Shown: in pieces, positions 23,877 to 35,359 of the stretch
Layout: the number at the start of each line of letters is the position of its first letter
Position numbering within the stretch: the stretch's first letter is position 1
Assembly (NCBI GenBank): GCA_000320545.1
Contig: ADNK01002292.1
Coordinates: forward strand, 1 to 48,442
DNA: 48,442 bases
From: Bigelowiella natans CCMP2755
Taxonomy: Eukaryota > Cercozoa > Chlorarachniophyceae
Direction: 5' to 3'
Notes under the pieces: generated by a model
Databases searched by the model: none
What the model was told of the DNA's origin: nothing
What the model saw: the letters and a program-made list of their open reading frames with translations, nothing else
Translations under genes and position numbers: made by a program

Positions 23877-26800
23877 ATGGGATCCTTGAAGGCATGGTTA
23901 TTTCTAGCTTTTACGCTCACTCTTCCTATCACAGCCGAATACGTTGGAAGGAAGGATGCGGTTAATCATCATGACAGATCTCATGACATTCGCGGTGACA
24001 TTGAGCTTGATGATGATGACGCGTTGGTGGACAATTTCGACACGTCTTTGCAAGGGAAGGGCCATGGCCACAATCCACACAACCACACGCCTCACTTTCA
24101 TGCCCCTCCTAGGCCTACAAGTCGCCCAACAGGTGGTGTTTTGATAAACGTGTAGAACTCATACTTTGTTATAAAATCTGTGACAAATTCTAAAGCGATA
24201 TAATGATAGTGACTAGCTATCGTCACATGACGGGCAAAGCCATTACAAATACTAAAAACATTTATCTAAAGAAAAATAGATTCTGCAAGCTAACTATAAA
24301 CATGATTAATTGAATGTTAACATATTCAGATCCACCGACACCAGCTCCCACACAATATCCATCAACGTCGCCGACACGGGTTCCTACAGCCTACCCGACA
24401 CCGGGAACGATTCCTTCTGATCAAATTCTAGGGGAAAACGAAGAACTAGTTGTCCAACGGGGCCTAAATCGAGGATCTATCAAGTACCGTAATCTTTAAG
24501 TTCAATTTGTACACTCTCTCTGTTCGATTTGGTGGGAAATTTGCGATTAACATTTGATATTTTAGTTACATCCCAGAATTTCGACTTTCGTTTGAGTTAA
24601 AGCTAACTGGATTGCGAGGACCGGGTAGTAAAAAAAGTTTATATTCTGCTAGGACAGTTTTGAGAAGAGTCCTGCACAGATTACACTAATATCATGCACA
24701 TGACTGCCCGAGATTCTCAGCTCGAATCAAGACCTGCGGTAAAAATTTTGATGGAACTTATACTTTATAATTTTATTTCAAAGCATTTTCATAGGTGTGG
24801 ACATATCCAAATTCAACGCAGCTGCATATTCGAATGAGTACTGAACAAGACCCAGGGTCACTGTTTCTACTTGAACATCGTAAACTGCATTCCACTTTAA
24901 AAGTTTTGCTTATAGGGGGGGATGTGATCCTCCGCAGGAAATTCCTTTGAACCAATGGACAAATGTATCTATTTTACTCATTGGAAGGGTATATCTCTTC
25001 AATGATTTCCAAATTCAAGTATTTTGAGATGTTGCTGCGCGCACGCTATTATTAGGGGGCTGTCCTTGTGGTCCGATATGACGACAAGATTGTCTGCACA
25101 AATGACCTTGTAATGCAATATTATAATCATGTGCTATATTGATACAAACATCATATAACTCCATCAAAGATAGGGGATGCAATTCCGTCTGAGGAAACTG
25201 TGAGGGTATATTTTAGTGACCCTTGGTTTGATCCCGCATCCGCGGAGGTCCGCTCCTTTGAGTATCAGGTTGTTGAGTACAATAATTTATCATCAACGCT
25301 GTTCTTACGTTGAGTTTTTCTACACAGGAATATGTTCCAACCCCTGATCCGACTGTAACTCCTACCACTTCGGAACCTTCTATTTCACCTATGACACGAG
25401 CTCCATTACTTGGAACCCACTCACCAGAAACATGTATGGCCATGATTTCCTTGAAACCATTTAGTTCTATGAAAGATTCCGAATATCGATCTGCTTTTTA
25501 TTTTACGCAGCGATACCATCAAGAACTCCTGCAACCTGCAGCCCGTCGAGTGTGTACCAGTTTATGCAGATCTTCATTATTTGTGCTCTTTTTACTAGTT
25601 CATGACGTATGTATTCTTAGTGAATCCTACCGTACGTACAAACAGTCCTTTCTTCACAGCAAGGACAATTTCTCCAACAACGGTGCATCATAGGAGAGAA
25701 ATCTTGACTTTTGGAGGTGATGAAATCGAGCTTTCCCGTAGGTGACACCATCGAATACGCCATCATTAATGATTCCAACTGTATGCCCGAACACAGATAC
25801 AGGTACAAACTTCAATTTCATGATTATGTTTTGAAAATTCCTTCGAACGTTTTGTCTTATTCGTCACGATTTTCGTAACGACTAAATAGTCTCACCGGTT
25901 TCATCCCCGACAGTGAGACCTAACGCACTATTGAAGGTTGTGAGCTGATAACTCCTACATTGTTTTTTGTTTTATGGACGCTACTATATGCAAACGCCTA
26001 TTTCTCATATATTTCTTGCGCATGTACTTTTAGCAACCATGTGAAGTTCAATGGTAAATGTTCGGTGTTTAGAAGGAGTATAGTCAAGCTTTCAGAGAAG
26101 AAAATCTCCCATGTATAATCTTACCTTCAGGTGGTCATGCTTATCTCTTTCCCTCAAGCTGGATGCATATCCAGTTCAGAGTATTCGCAACAAGTAGAGG
26201 GGACGATCAGAAGAACCTTCAGAGTCGGTAAAACTCAAATGGTATCACCATTTTAGTCTTGGTATTAAAATCAAGTGGCTTTTAGAGCTTGGTAGTACTG
26301 GTGTTGTAATCTCACAACCTGGATTGTGCGGTAATGATGACACTGGTGTCTTTCTGGATGTAGTCATATATCGGTACTTAACATTTAACGATAAAGTTCA
26401 TAACTTTCGCTGACTCTATTTTCCCCTCTTCAATTGAAGCCTTCCCAGTACGAATGCGGAAATGGTTATAACAAAAATCGAAGATTTTGAACATGGTACG
26501 TGCTAGTTGTGCTAGTTTAAATTTCCGATTACCGATAAAATCAGACTACCAGACCTATTAATCTCAGGTGATGGGGTTCAAGGGGGAAGGAACATCACTA
26601 CTTTGTTTACTGGAGAGAGTTGGTTTGAGGGACAGGCTGAGATTTTGACGTTAGGCACAGAAGATGACCTAGACGTAGATGACCCTGTTTCTGGATCTGC
26701 AACCACCTCAGTTGCAGTGGTTGGTATACAAGAAATCATAAACTTGTTACACGAAATAGCATTGCAAATCTTCAATATTTCGGTAATAATTATATCTTTT

Positions 26801-27078
26801 AGATTGTCGTGTCAGTAGTCTGCGGCTTGGTCGCAATTGCAGGATTTGCAGTTGCAGGGCTTTATATTTGGAGGAAGCGACAGCTTGCGCTTCTGAATAG
26901 TGCGGCCGAAGACATCGGGGAAGGAGATATAAACCTGGATCACAATCAGCCATATCATGATAGAAACTTGAAAGATCTCTTGGAGCTAGATGATGCCAGC
27001 TCTATAGCCACAGGGATGACGATGCCCTCTGATATTGGATCGGCTGTTGAAGGACGTCGTTCTCAAGAAATTGGGTAA
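23877..27078 (+). CDS. Type I surface protein with LamG-like lectin domain and P/T-rich linkers
   Basis: The signal peptide is at 23877 (MGSLKAWLFLAFTLTLPITA), followed by an Asp- and His-rich segment. Phase-matched exons are 23877-24132, 24330-24483, 24566-24656, 24795-24856, 24916-24988, 25056-25109, 25170-25268 and 25328-25433, with further short exons to 26802. The last exon is about 26803-27078. The first linker is PTPAPTQYPSTSPTRVPTAY. A LamG/concanavalin-like domain follows: FRLSFELKLTG, TQLHIRMST, IPLNQWTNVSI, VVRYDDKIVCTNDL and VRVYFSDPWFDPA. A second linker is PTPDPTVTPTTSEPS. More extracellular exons follow (for example near 26150, 26310 and 26450), then a TM helix (GLVAIAGFAVAGLYIW) and an acidic cytoplasmic tail of about 70 residues. 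LamG domains usually bind glycans or matrix, so a surface adhesion or sensing role is inferred. The middle exon chain (25434-26802) is only partly resolved. Confidence 0.72.
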
Positions 27079-28193
27079 GTAACGACACCGAATGTGTGCA
27101 TATTAGCGAAATTAACTAGGAGAGATAATAGTGATTACATCGCGATAGATAAGCATGTAATGTGTAGCTAAATCTTTGAGCTTCCATATGTGATATGTAG
27201 AAATCTGTTAATTGTTTTAACATGGATATATTCCCACATCTGGACATGTACTGGTGTAGTAATTTACACGCGCAGGCTGCGAATCTAGCTTAGCTGGCTA
27301 GCTAGGGGTGAAGGCTTTATACCCAAGCGTGCAGCTATGCATTAGAGATTTCATCACATCTAGACAGACGTGTGATGGCAGCACAACTAGACAATCAGAC
27401 AGTAAACAATTCTAGAATTTCAACTTCTAGAGCTTTGATAGCTAGATAGCTAGTCTAGAGTGTCTAGGTGCGCTAGTCTAGTAGTGTGCCTGTGTGATGC
27501 ACTAGCTAGCTAGCTAGGTAGTGCATGCGAACCTCTACTAGAGTAGCTAGCTAGCTAGCTAGCCCAGCAGGCTAGCAGGATCTCTTGCACACTTGAGATC
27601 TGAAGATGCCTTCTTGCCTTCTGTGGCCTTTTAGCCTTGCTAGCTTGTCAAGATGTCTTGTTGATTTAGTGATTGCTAGTAGATTGCTTTGTGATACAAT
27701 GAACCGATCTAGCAATGTCTGCGATGGACAGGCTAGCAAGTGTCGCACTCTAGCTAGCTAGTGCTAGCATTTGATGATCTAGATGGTGCTTTCTAGCTTT
27801 CTAGCTTTTCAGCAAGTTAGCAAGCCATTCTAGCATGCTAATGAGCTATCTACTCTAGTTTGGAAACTTGAACAACACATTGACTTAGCACTGAGCACTA
27901 CTAGACTAGCTAGTGGAGCAGACTAGCAGAGTAGGGAGGCAAGAGCGTCTTTTCTATTTGTTCGCTCCATCCAATAAACAGCATCTCATTTCAGGACAAA
28001 TTATGCATGTGCTGTAGCTGCATGCTTAGCTAGACTTTATCAATCAATAAGGAACAACAGTAGCAATATAAATGGTGGTATCAAAATATGAGCCGCCTTT
28101 ACATTGTAAAGATAAGAAAACAAGTAACAATTCCATTCACTCGGCGCAATATAGGTTGCAGGTACGGAAATTGTACCGCGTCCTCGTAACGAA
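27079..28193. repeat. CTAG-rich intergenic island between convergent genes
   Basis: From about 27270 to 27960 the DNA is dominated by CTAG, CTAGCTAG and TCTAGA words. It lies between the 3' ends of the surface-protein gene and the minus-strand SAM-CHAT-STAND-SH2 gene. No open frame is convincing. Confidence 0.75.
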
Positions 28194-31100
28194 TTATATA
28201 TGAAATGAATTTTTCTTTTCGTGGCTTGCAGCTCTAGTGAAAATCTGTTTCTTTTCAAAAGATGGGTAGACCCAACGCAAAGTTGTGAAACCGTGGACAA
28301 AATCTTCTAGGTTTTCATAAACATCAACAACATCCTTTAGATGTAATTGAAAACCTTCAGGTTGGGCTTCGAGGAGTAGATGAACCACTTCTCCACCTTC
28401 TGAAACGTACGCCAAGCTTAGATCTCCTGCATAGTTTGCGCTAAGTCGCAATGCAAATGTTCCAGGTGCTGTTGTTCGAAGATAAGCGTGGAAGATTTGT
28501 TTGTTGTGCGAAATTCCGTAGATCTTGGTTACAGGATCTACGGCATCCCATAGATGTAAAATTTTTTTTACTGTTCCGTGGAAAGGAAGGTACCACATGC
28601 TCCACCAACTTTGTATTTTGCAAAGTTCGATTTCGCCTTTCAAAATTAAGGAACAAAAATTAAGGAACATATTAACAAAACACCAAAAAGGATCAGTGTA
28701 GCTGCACCTGCGGAAGAAGTTGTAATTCTTCTGATTATTTCTTCTAGATCATGTGAGGAGAGACCTCTGGAAGCATGTGTCGTCGATGTGAAATGTTGAT
28801 TAAGATGGAGACAAAAATCACTCGCAGTTGTTACACCTTCATATATAACATGGGCAAGGTTTCAATTTAGAGCATATACAATATCAGTTTTGTGAATACG
28901 TTAAAACTAAAGGGTACCTGTAGAAGATAACCCTTTCCAGAAAGACTCAAAACTCATCTCGCTTGGGCTCAGGTTTTGCGGTAGAATCTGAGTCGTTCAA
29001 AAAGACAGAAATTCACTCGCTAATTGCATTGAAATGGTTTATTTTGAATATTTGTAACACCTTTTCACAAGGCCTGTTAAGGCTCAAAAGTTTGACAGCA
29101 CCATCCAAAAGATGATACTGAAGGAGTTTCGCGACTCGACACACAATGCCTGGATAGCCTCGGCAGACATCTTTAATTATCGGATGATGACGAAGTAGAT
29201 GCAGTAGCTGGGCAGAAGTTAAAGTGCCTACATGTACGAGTTGCTAATCAGAAGTCATATTTTGTTAAGTCAAAGCTCTTACCATTGTCCGTGAGTTCCA
29301 TAGCCTGTATTGGGCGTGAAAGTTTCAGTAGTAATGAGACGGTGTCTTTGTCGTCCAGGGGCTTCAGCTCGATAGTTCGCTCTAGAATCTGGCTAGGCAA
29401 CGCTAGCAAATTACATACCTAATTCGTAACATTATTTCGCAGATTCTGGGAATACAGCCTTGCAAGCTTGCAAGTTTTATCTCTTCATAATGATTAGTTA
29501 TGCACCGGTATACAACTCGTAGTAAGGAGCTTTATGTGCGGGCATGTCTGTAGGAGCGATACGATATTGCGAACTAAACCCTTCTTCCATTCTGGATGGC
29601 GACTTTGAGCTAAAGCCTAAAATAAGATGTACTATAATCTGAACACAAGTCTCTTCATTTCATTTTTACATTACCTCATCAATCCTTGTGAAAATAACCA
29701 GAATATTCATTTTCTCAAGAGATTTCAAGAGCTTTTTGTTGTCTTTTGTGCTAGTTTTTACTTCGGCGTTGAGACCTACGACCTGAGCGATTTGAGAAAA
29801 TATCGTCCCATCCGAAGTTGGGTTAGCCATATCCAGCATGACCATCCCATCAGAAAAGTGGTTTCTCTGCAGCATATATCGACAAACAGCTGTCGCAGTT
29901 TCTGCCTTCCCGATTCCTATTATTTATGTCTCTATGTGCAACACGAAAAGGAGTCATAATTTATTTTGGTGACCTAACTTCCCAGTAATCGTTACGATAC
30001 GCGTTCTGGCGTCTCTAATAAACTTTATAGTTGACTGCATCTCCTGATTTCTAACGAACATGAAAATGTATAAAAATGATGGTAAGAATCAGATAGAATT
30101 CCAAGACCTTCCAACAAACTGCGGGGATAGAGATGGAAGATTGTGTGGTGGAAGCAACAATGTGTGATCAACAAGATCCCCCTTCGTAACCTAAGTAAGC
30201 CAAGAGGTCATTATGCCAAAGCATCATTTTTCCTCTATTTCTTCAATACCGAGCTGAATATCTTCACATCATGTTTCTCATCCTTTGGTAAAAGAAGAAA
30301 TTTCTCTGATTCCTTCCTGCCCATCTTTGAAGTTTCTTTCACAACCTGCGAATGTAAATATAGTTGATGGTCAACCAAAAATTGTTTGCGAATCACTTAC
30401 CACTTTTGCTATGTCAAACGCTTCCTTGATAGTGTGGTCATTCGTGACAGCTAAGTAAAACTAGCAACAACACAACGCCAAACTTATTTTTTTTTCAGAA
30501 ATAAATATATATGAGTCACCTGTTTGGTAAACGTAACAGCTGCGTGATCTTCCAAAGTCTCGTCGACTTGTACCGCGATTACGTGTTTCACCCCCGCTCG
30601 GACAAATGCATTTCCTGATACTTCAGAGTGGCATGCAGCTACAAAAACAAGGTCTACAGTCCTACAAGAGTTTCCAACGGCAAATAAATCGCGCAAAGCC
30701 TTCACTTTAAGTAAACGAGCAACCCCTGTGCCTAATTAAAAATTTTGTAAAGCACGGCGCATATATTTACACTTAATTATGATAAGTTTGGTATCTAAAT
30801 ATGAGAATATGAGCACATCATTACTGTCTTCAAAAACGAGATTCGATTTTTGTCCGTGTCCAGCGTAGTGTAAAACCTACAATCATGCTATAAGTATATA
30901 TTTCAAGGTAAACTTGAAAGTTCAGGAATGACCTTGCATCCCTCTGTGATAGCTTCTCTAAAGTTTACTACTCAATTATGGCGCTCAGTCAAGCATCAAA
31001 CTTTTTTTAGGTTTTCAAAACAAATAACAGTGTTTTTAGTCTCACTTGTTGTTGCGTGCATAGTGGCCACATGCAATGCCTTCTCGCTTCGGGAGAGTGC

Positions 31101-34100
31101 ATCTTTGACCACATTCCATTCTCTGCCAACGTTCAGCCTCTGTACAGCTTCATAGTAATATTATAAAATAGATAGAAAGTATAAATTGATATCAAATGAG
31201 AAGGCATAGGGGATAGCAGTAAAAATTGTAATTGGCGAAAGTTCTATGTATCTTACCCTGTCCTTGCTCGTCTATCAGTGGGTTTGAAGTCATGTGTAGA
31301 AAGTGATATCGCACTTTGGGCTTGTATATACGTTCCCCAACTGCCTCAGCTTCTTTGAGCATTAGATCTGTTAACTCATCATCTAATAGTTTTTTACATC
31401 TACTATCCTGAGTTCTGTATTGTTTCGAATCTGGATCATTAGAAGATCTAGGCATTGTCCCTGTTTTTTCTTTTTTTGCCGCACCGACCAGGCGGCCCTC
31501 CACTTCTTTCTCCTCAGCTCGGATGGGAAGGAATTTGTCCTGTGAATCCCCTTTAAAGGACTTATCCTTAAACGCTGGCATCGATCTTACAACACTAGGC
31601 TGAGTAAGTAGCAGAGATTCAGGCACCAATAACTACTGATATAGAACAAGGAACCTCCAGAATATACGAAGTTAATGACTGTCTGCTGCTGTTCGAGGAG
31701 TTATAGGCGTCCTGATTACCTTGACATATCAATTTATAATTTCAGCAATAACCCACACGAAAAGAAATTCAATATCATTAAGACTATCTCACTGTTGGAG
31801 CTGCTTGCATTGCCACCATTTTCAATGTTCTAGGGGGTCAGAGAGAGAGTTAGCACGCCGATCACATATTCAAATTATCATCGACCAGCGAAGCGTTCAC
31901 ATGCAAAAAACCGCCATATCGACCCAATGCTGCGTCAAATGCTTTAATTATTCGTTTCCTAATCATTAAGGTGTCCTTAAGAATGTATTCGATGAACGTC
32001 CTACAGAGTGAACTTACAAAGAAAACTTAAATACCTGTGCTTACGATCATCTGGTGAGCAGTACTGAAATTTGATATATCTGGAAACCACATCGAGTTGC
32101 TCGTGCAACTCTGATACAGATTCACCGCTGCTCGAATATGGTTTCTCACTCTTGCCATCGTAAAACTCTGATTTTAGTGCTACTCTTTTCTTTTCCAGCT
32201 TTCCGTTCAGACAGTCACAAACTTTAGAAGATGCCTTTAAATGAAAAACGTGCTGGGTTTTTTTTCCGATCGGGGTAGTATCGGACAGTCTAATTGGCAA
32301 AGAGATGGTTTGAGATTATTGTAAAGACAATTTGATATTATTACATAGATTTATTGCATATAATTGACCTGAGGACTCGAGAGAAGAACGGCTTGGCTAA
32401 TGGGTGCTTCACACACCGCGTAGGTTTGAAGTATCGAGTCCGATTGTAGTTGTAGTAGCAATCATAGTAAAACCTATTTGAAGAAGTAATTGTTTATTAC
32501 GAATCCTAGAAACAATTTTCTCCTGCACACCCATCTTCTAAACTTGTCATGTCCATGTCCTTCTTCCGGAATCCATGGAAATCACATTCTAAATTACAAC
32601 ATAAACCTTAGATGTGAACGTGGAGTGGTAAGAGAATCTATTACCTTCGATAACAACACAGTGATTCTTCACTGAAAGTAAAGGAATATCATCATTAATG
32701 AAGCAACTTTAATCATTATTGATCCTACCAGGGTAAATGCCTTTCTCAGGAAAGTGGAGTGATTGCTTAGCACTATATTCCATATTGCCCCATGCATGAC
32801 TGAACGCCTGGTTTATAAAGCATCCCTTTGAAACCAGTTAACACTCAGCATCTTTACAAATATTCAGGAACCTTGCAAATCAAGCAGAGAAGTGAATTTT
32901 TATTCGGAGTGCACTTGGTACAGTCACATATGCGCATGTGCCCTTTCGAGCACATAAATCCAGGATCCTTGTGTACAAAGAATAGTCAGGAGTACTTTTT
33001 ATGGTTATGGTAGAACTTACGTTTGTGAGCTTTCTGATATTATTACGTATAATCTCCGGCTTTACTTCGTCACCTTTCGAAGGAATAGATTTCTTGGCAC
33101 TATCGGGAAATAAAAATTGGAATTTTTGAATTACCATTCATGTTTAAAGTTGGTATGCCGTTGCTGTGCACAGGTTTTTTCAAATTTAACATAAAATCAA
33201 TGAATTCTTTTAATCTATGAGCGACTGCAGGCCATTCTCTTCTATTTTCACGCTTGTAGATAGACTCGCATTGCCCCATCAGGATACCAAGCACCTTCGC
33301 AGCGTCTGTTCATGAACATAATTACGGGACGATACTGCACATCTGACCCAGTCGTTGTTCGCACCATGGAAGAATCTCCAAACTTTTACTCTATTTAAAT
33401 CCCATTCTCTCATCAAATCCTAAATAAAACACCGGGTTTAATAAAATCACTTCAGTGTGATTAGTATTTCGTCACCTGAGCAAAATCACTCCATGGAATT
33501 TCAGCAGCGTCACTTCCTGCGATGCATTCCTACATTCCAATTGATCTCAGTTGTCCGTACATTTTCAATCGGTGTCTCTCCACCTTTATATTTGTGGCTT
33601 TCTTCTTCTTCCTTTTGCCTTTTCCTGCTCCATTAGATGGAGTCAAAGGCTTACCATTTTTACTGATTTGATACTGGCTACTGGGAGAAATATGTTTCCG
33701 TTTGGCAGAATATTTATCAGTCCGTGGTTGACATTGACTTGCACGAGGAGTGACTAAACAAGTTGCCATTTGAGGGTTTGATTGTTAATCTTATTATTGT
33801 AAGACAACCTGCAAATGACTGTTGTATTCTTTGCAAATACTTTCGTTGTCCCGTTGTAATTCCAGCCTAATTTAGGCAATTCTCATTCTCGTTTATGGTT
33901 GACAATACTAAACTTCGTTCCACAAACCTTAATCATCTCATCATCACTCCACCGTAGAAAAGTGTCACCGGTTTTACTCTCTCTCAGAATGATCTCAATA
34001 GTCTTTGACTTCAGGTTCCATCTGGCATAGTTTTGCTTCAACCATTCTATAAAATCTTCTTGAGAGAGAGCCTTAAACTCTTCAGCGGTCCTAATTTTAC

Positions 34101-34373
34101 ATCGCAAATAGAGCTTGGTGGCAAAAGTTGAATGATAATAAATCTAATACCACATCTTTGGTGCTAAAGTGTTGAGAGAGGTAGGCTCGGTGAACAAAGC
34201 AGCTGTGGGAGATGAAACCGCCCCCATTGCTGCAAACGCAAGTAACTTAATTTTGGGATCGAAAATCATTGCATCAACATCTTCTACCTTCAAACGACAA
34301 CGGTGGCGCATTCCTCAACCTCCCTGGCAAGTGACTAACAAGAAGATAATACCCATGAGCATTAAAATGTCTC

Positions 34374-34424
<51 letters not shown>

Positions 34425-34863
34425 CATATCTCCCTCCCTTGGGGTCATTCAAATGGTTCTAACTTCAACGTTGCTGGCAATGATATATTCGCGAAGCCTT
34501 CATTTGTGAGAATATCCATGGGTAGAGGAATAGATGGAAAGCCTTGCTGATCTAGCGGTAGATTTCCCGTCGAGTTCTTATAGTGCCTTAGAAGCGTAAT
34601 AAAATGTTGGAAACCAATGCTCAAAGTTTTGATGAAATCGTACATCAATCTAGTTTTCATATCTCCATCAATTAATGAAGCCATATCGCCAACAGCTGCT
34701 GCTTGGACACTTCTTCCGGCTGAACTTGAATCATCTAACCCACGATGAATCTCATTGCCATTTTCTGTGGCATTCCCGGTGTAGAATCCATCCTTGTGCA
34801 TCTGGCGGGACGGACTTCTCTTCTGTTTTTCAGCCACTCTTTCCAAACGTGATAACTGGAAAC
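28194..34863 (-). CDS. SAM - CHAT protease - STAND NTPase - STAT-like linker/SH2 protein
   Basis: Closed 3' part (784 aa): 31632-31257, 31147-31046, 30955-30933, 30876-30825, 30731-30520, 30460-30401, 30345-30250, 30190-30108, 30050-29974, 29916-29675, 29616-29514, 29402-29283, 29227-29061, 28987-28918, 28836-28708, 28636-28194. CHAT: His motif VLHYAGHG, Cys motif VFVAACHSEVSG, then GNAFVRAGVKHVIAVQ and FYLAVTNDHTIKEAF. NTPase: linker PSLSPQFVGR, P-loop ITGKLGIGKAETA, Walker-B-like ILVIFTRIDE, sensor-like KLLTTS, then helical IELKPLDDKDTVSLL and HPIIKDVCRGYPGIV. C-terminus: WWSMWYLPF-type linker, then SH2 with GTFALRLS (the phosphotyrosine Arg) and LSLAYVSEGGEVVHLLLE, ending in YENLEDF. N-terminal exons include a SAM domain (34090-33928 joined to 33866-33809) and unrecognised segments (32825-32729, 32671-32645, 32588-32531, 32473-32369, 32289-32035, 32000-31886). 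CHAT proteases are caspase relatives, and STAND ATPases are ligand-gated oligomer switches. The start and some 5' exons are unresolved. Confidence 0.85.
33809..34090 (-). CDS. SAM domain exons of the CHAT-STAND-SH2 gene
   Basis: Exons 34090-33928 and 33866-33809 flank a 61-base intron. The spliced reading gives a Trp at the junction with the preceding exon (34287-34151). It continues with LSQEDFIEWLKQN, TGDTFLRWSDDEMI and AGITTGQRKYLQRIQ, the typical W...WL...G..FL...L...GI..G.R SAM pattern. SAM domains homo- or hetero-oligomerise. At the N-terminus of a STAND protein this would serve as the recruitment module. This is part of the gene listed above and is given separately because the signal appears only after splicing. 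Confidence 0.75.
34372..34425. repeat. (CT)n microsatellite in intron
   Basis: A long CT run with one or two interruptions, between the candidate 5' exon ending near 34450 and the exon starting near 34287 of the minus-strand SAM-CHAT-STAND-SH2 gene. Confidence 0.9.
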
Positions 34864-35359
34864 CTGTGTATTAAATACGACGAGACCACTAAAACGACAT
34901 CAATGCTAAGAAATGCGATGGGTTTTGCTGTGTTAGATCAACATGATTGTCAAGACTCTGGCTGAGGAAACTCGCAACAACAAAGCCTCGATTATCGAGC
35001 GTGGATTGTCTTTGGTTTCAAGATGATTGTGTCAGTCTTGGCTGTCGCAGAGATGAACGAGGTCCTCTCACCGCAACGTTTATAAATCGCAAGGAAACGC
35101 AGAAGCTTTTTGGTAGGTAATTTTTCTGGGAAACATTGTGAATTTGTACTGCATCTCACCTAAAGAGCTTTATTTTGACATTTACGACATCTCTCATAAG
35201 CTGTCGCATTGAGAAAGCATGCGATAAACGCTGCACCAGCAATTCACAAACAAAATCTAGCACGAGGCGGTTTCTTGTCCGCATGCGCATCTGGGAAAGA
35301 AGAAACAAAGAGAGACATCCGCAAAAAATGATGTGAATCAAAAAAGTGCCATTTTTCAT
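34445..35359 (-). CDS. Candidate 5' exons of the SAM-CHAT-STAND-SH2 gene
   Basis: The frame at 34863-34445 has a plausible acceptor and a balanced, partly helical composition (TRLMYDFIKTLSIGFQHFITLL). Further upstream, an ATG at 35359 opens a 67-residue frame starting with a hydrophobic segment (GTFLIHIIFCGCLSLFLL), then a basic helix. It has a strong donor (GTGAGA) at about 35157. Together they could give the protein a signal anchor. I could not join the phases between them, so the true first exon remains open. They could also belong to a separate small gene. Confidence 0.4.
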
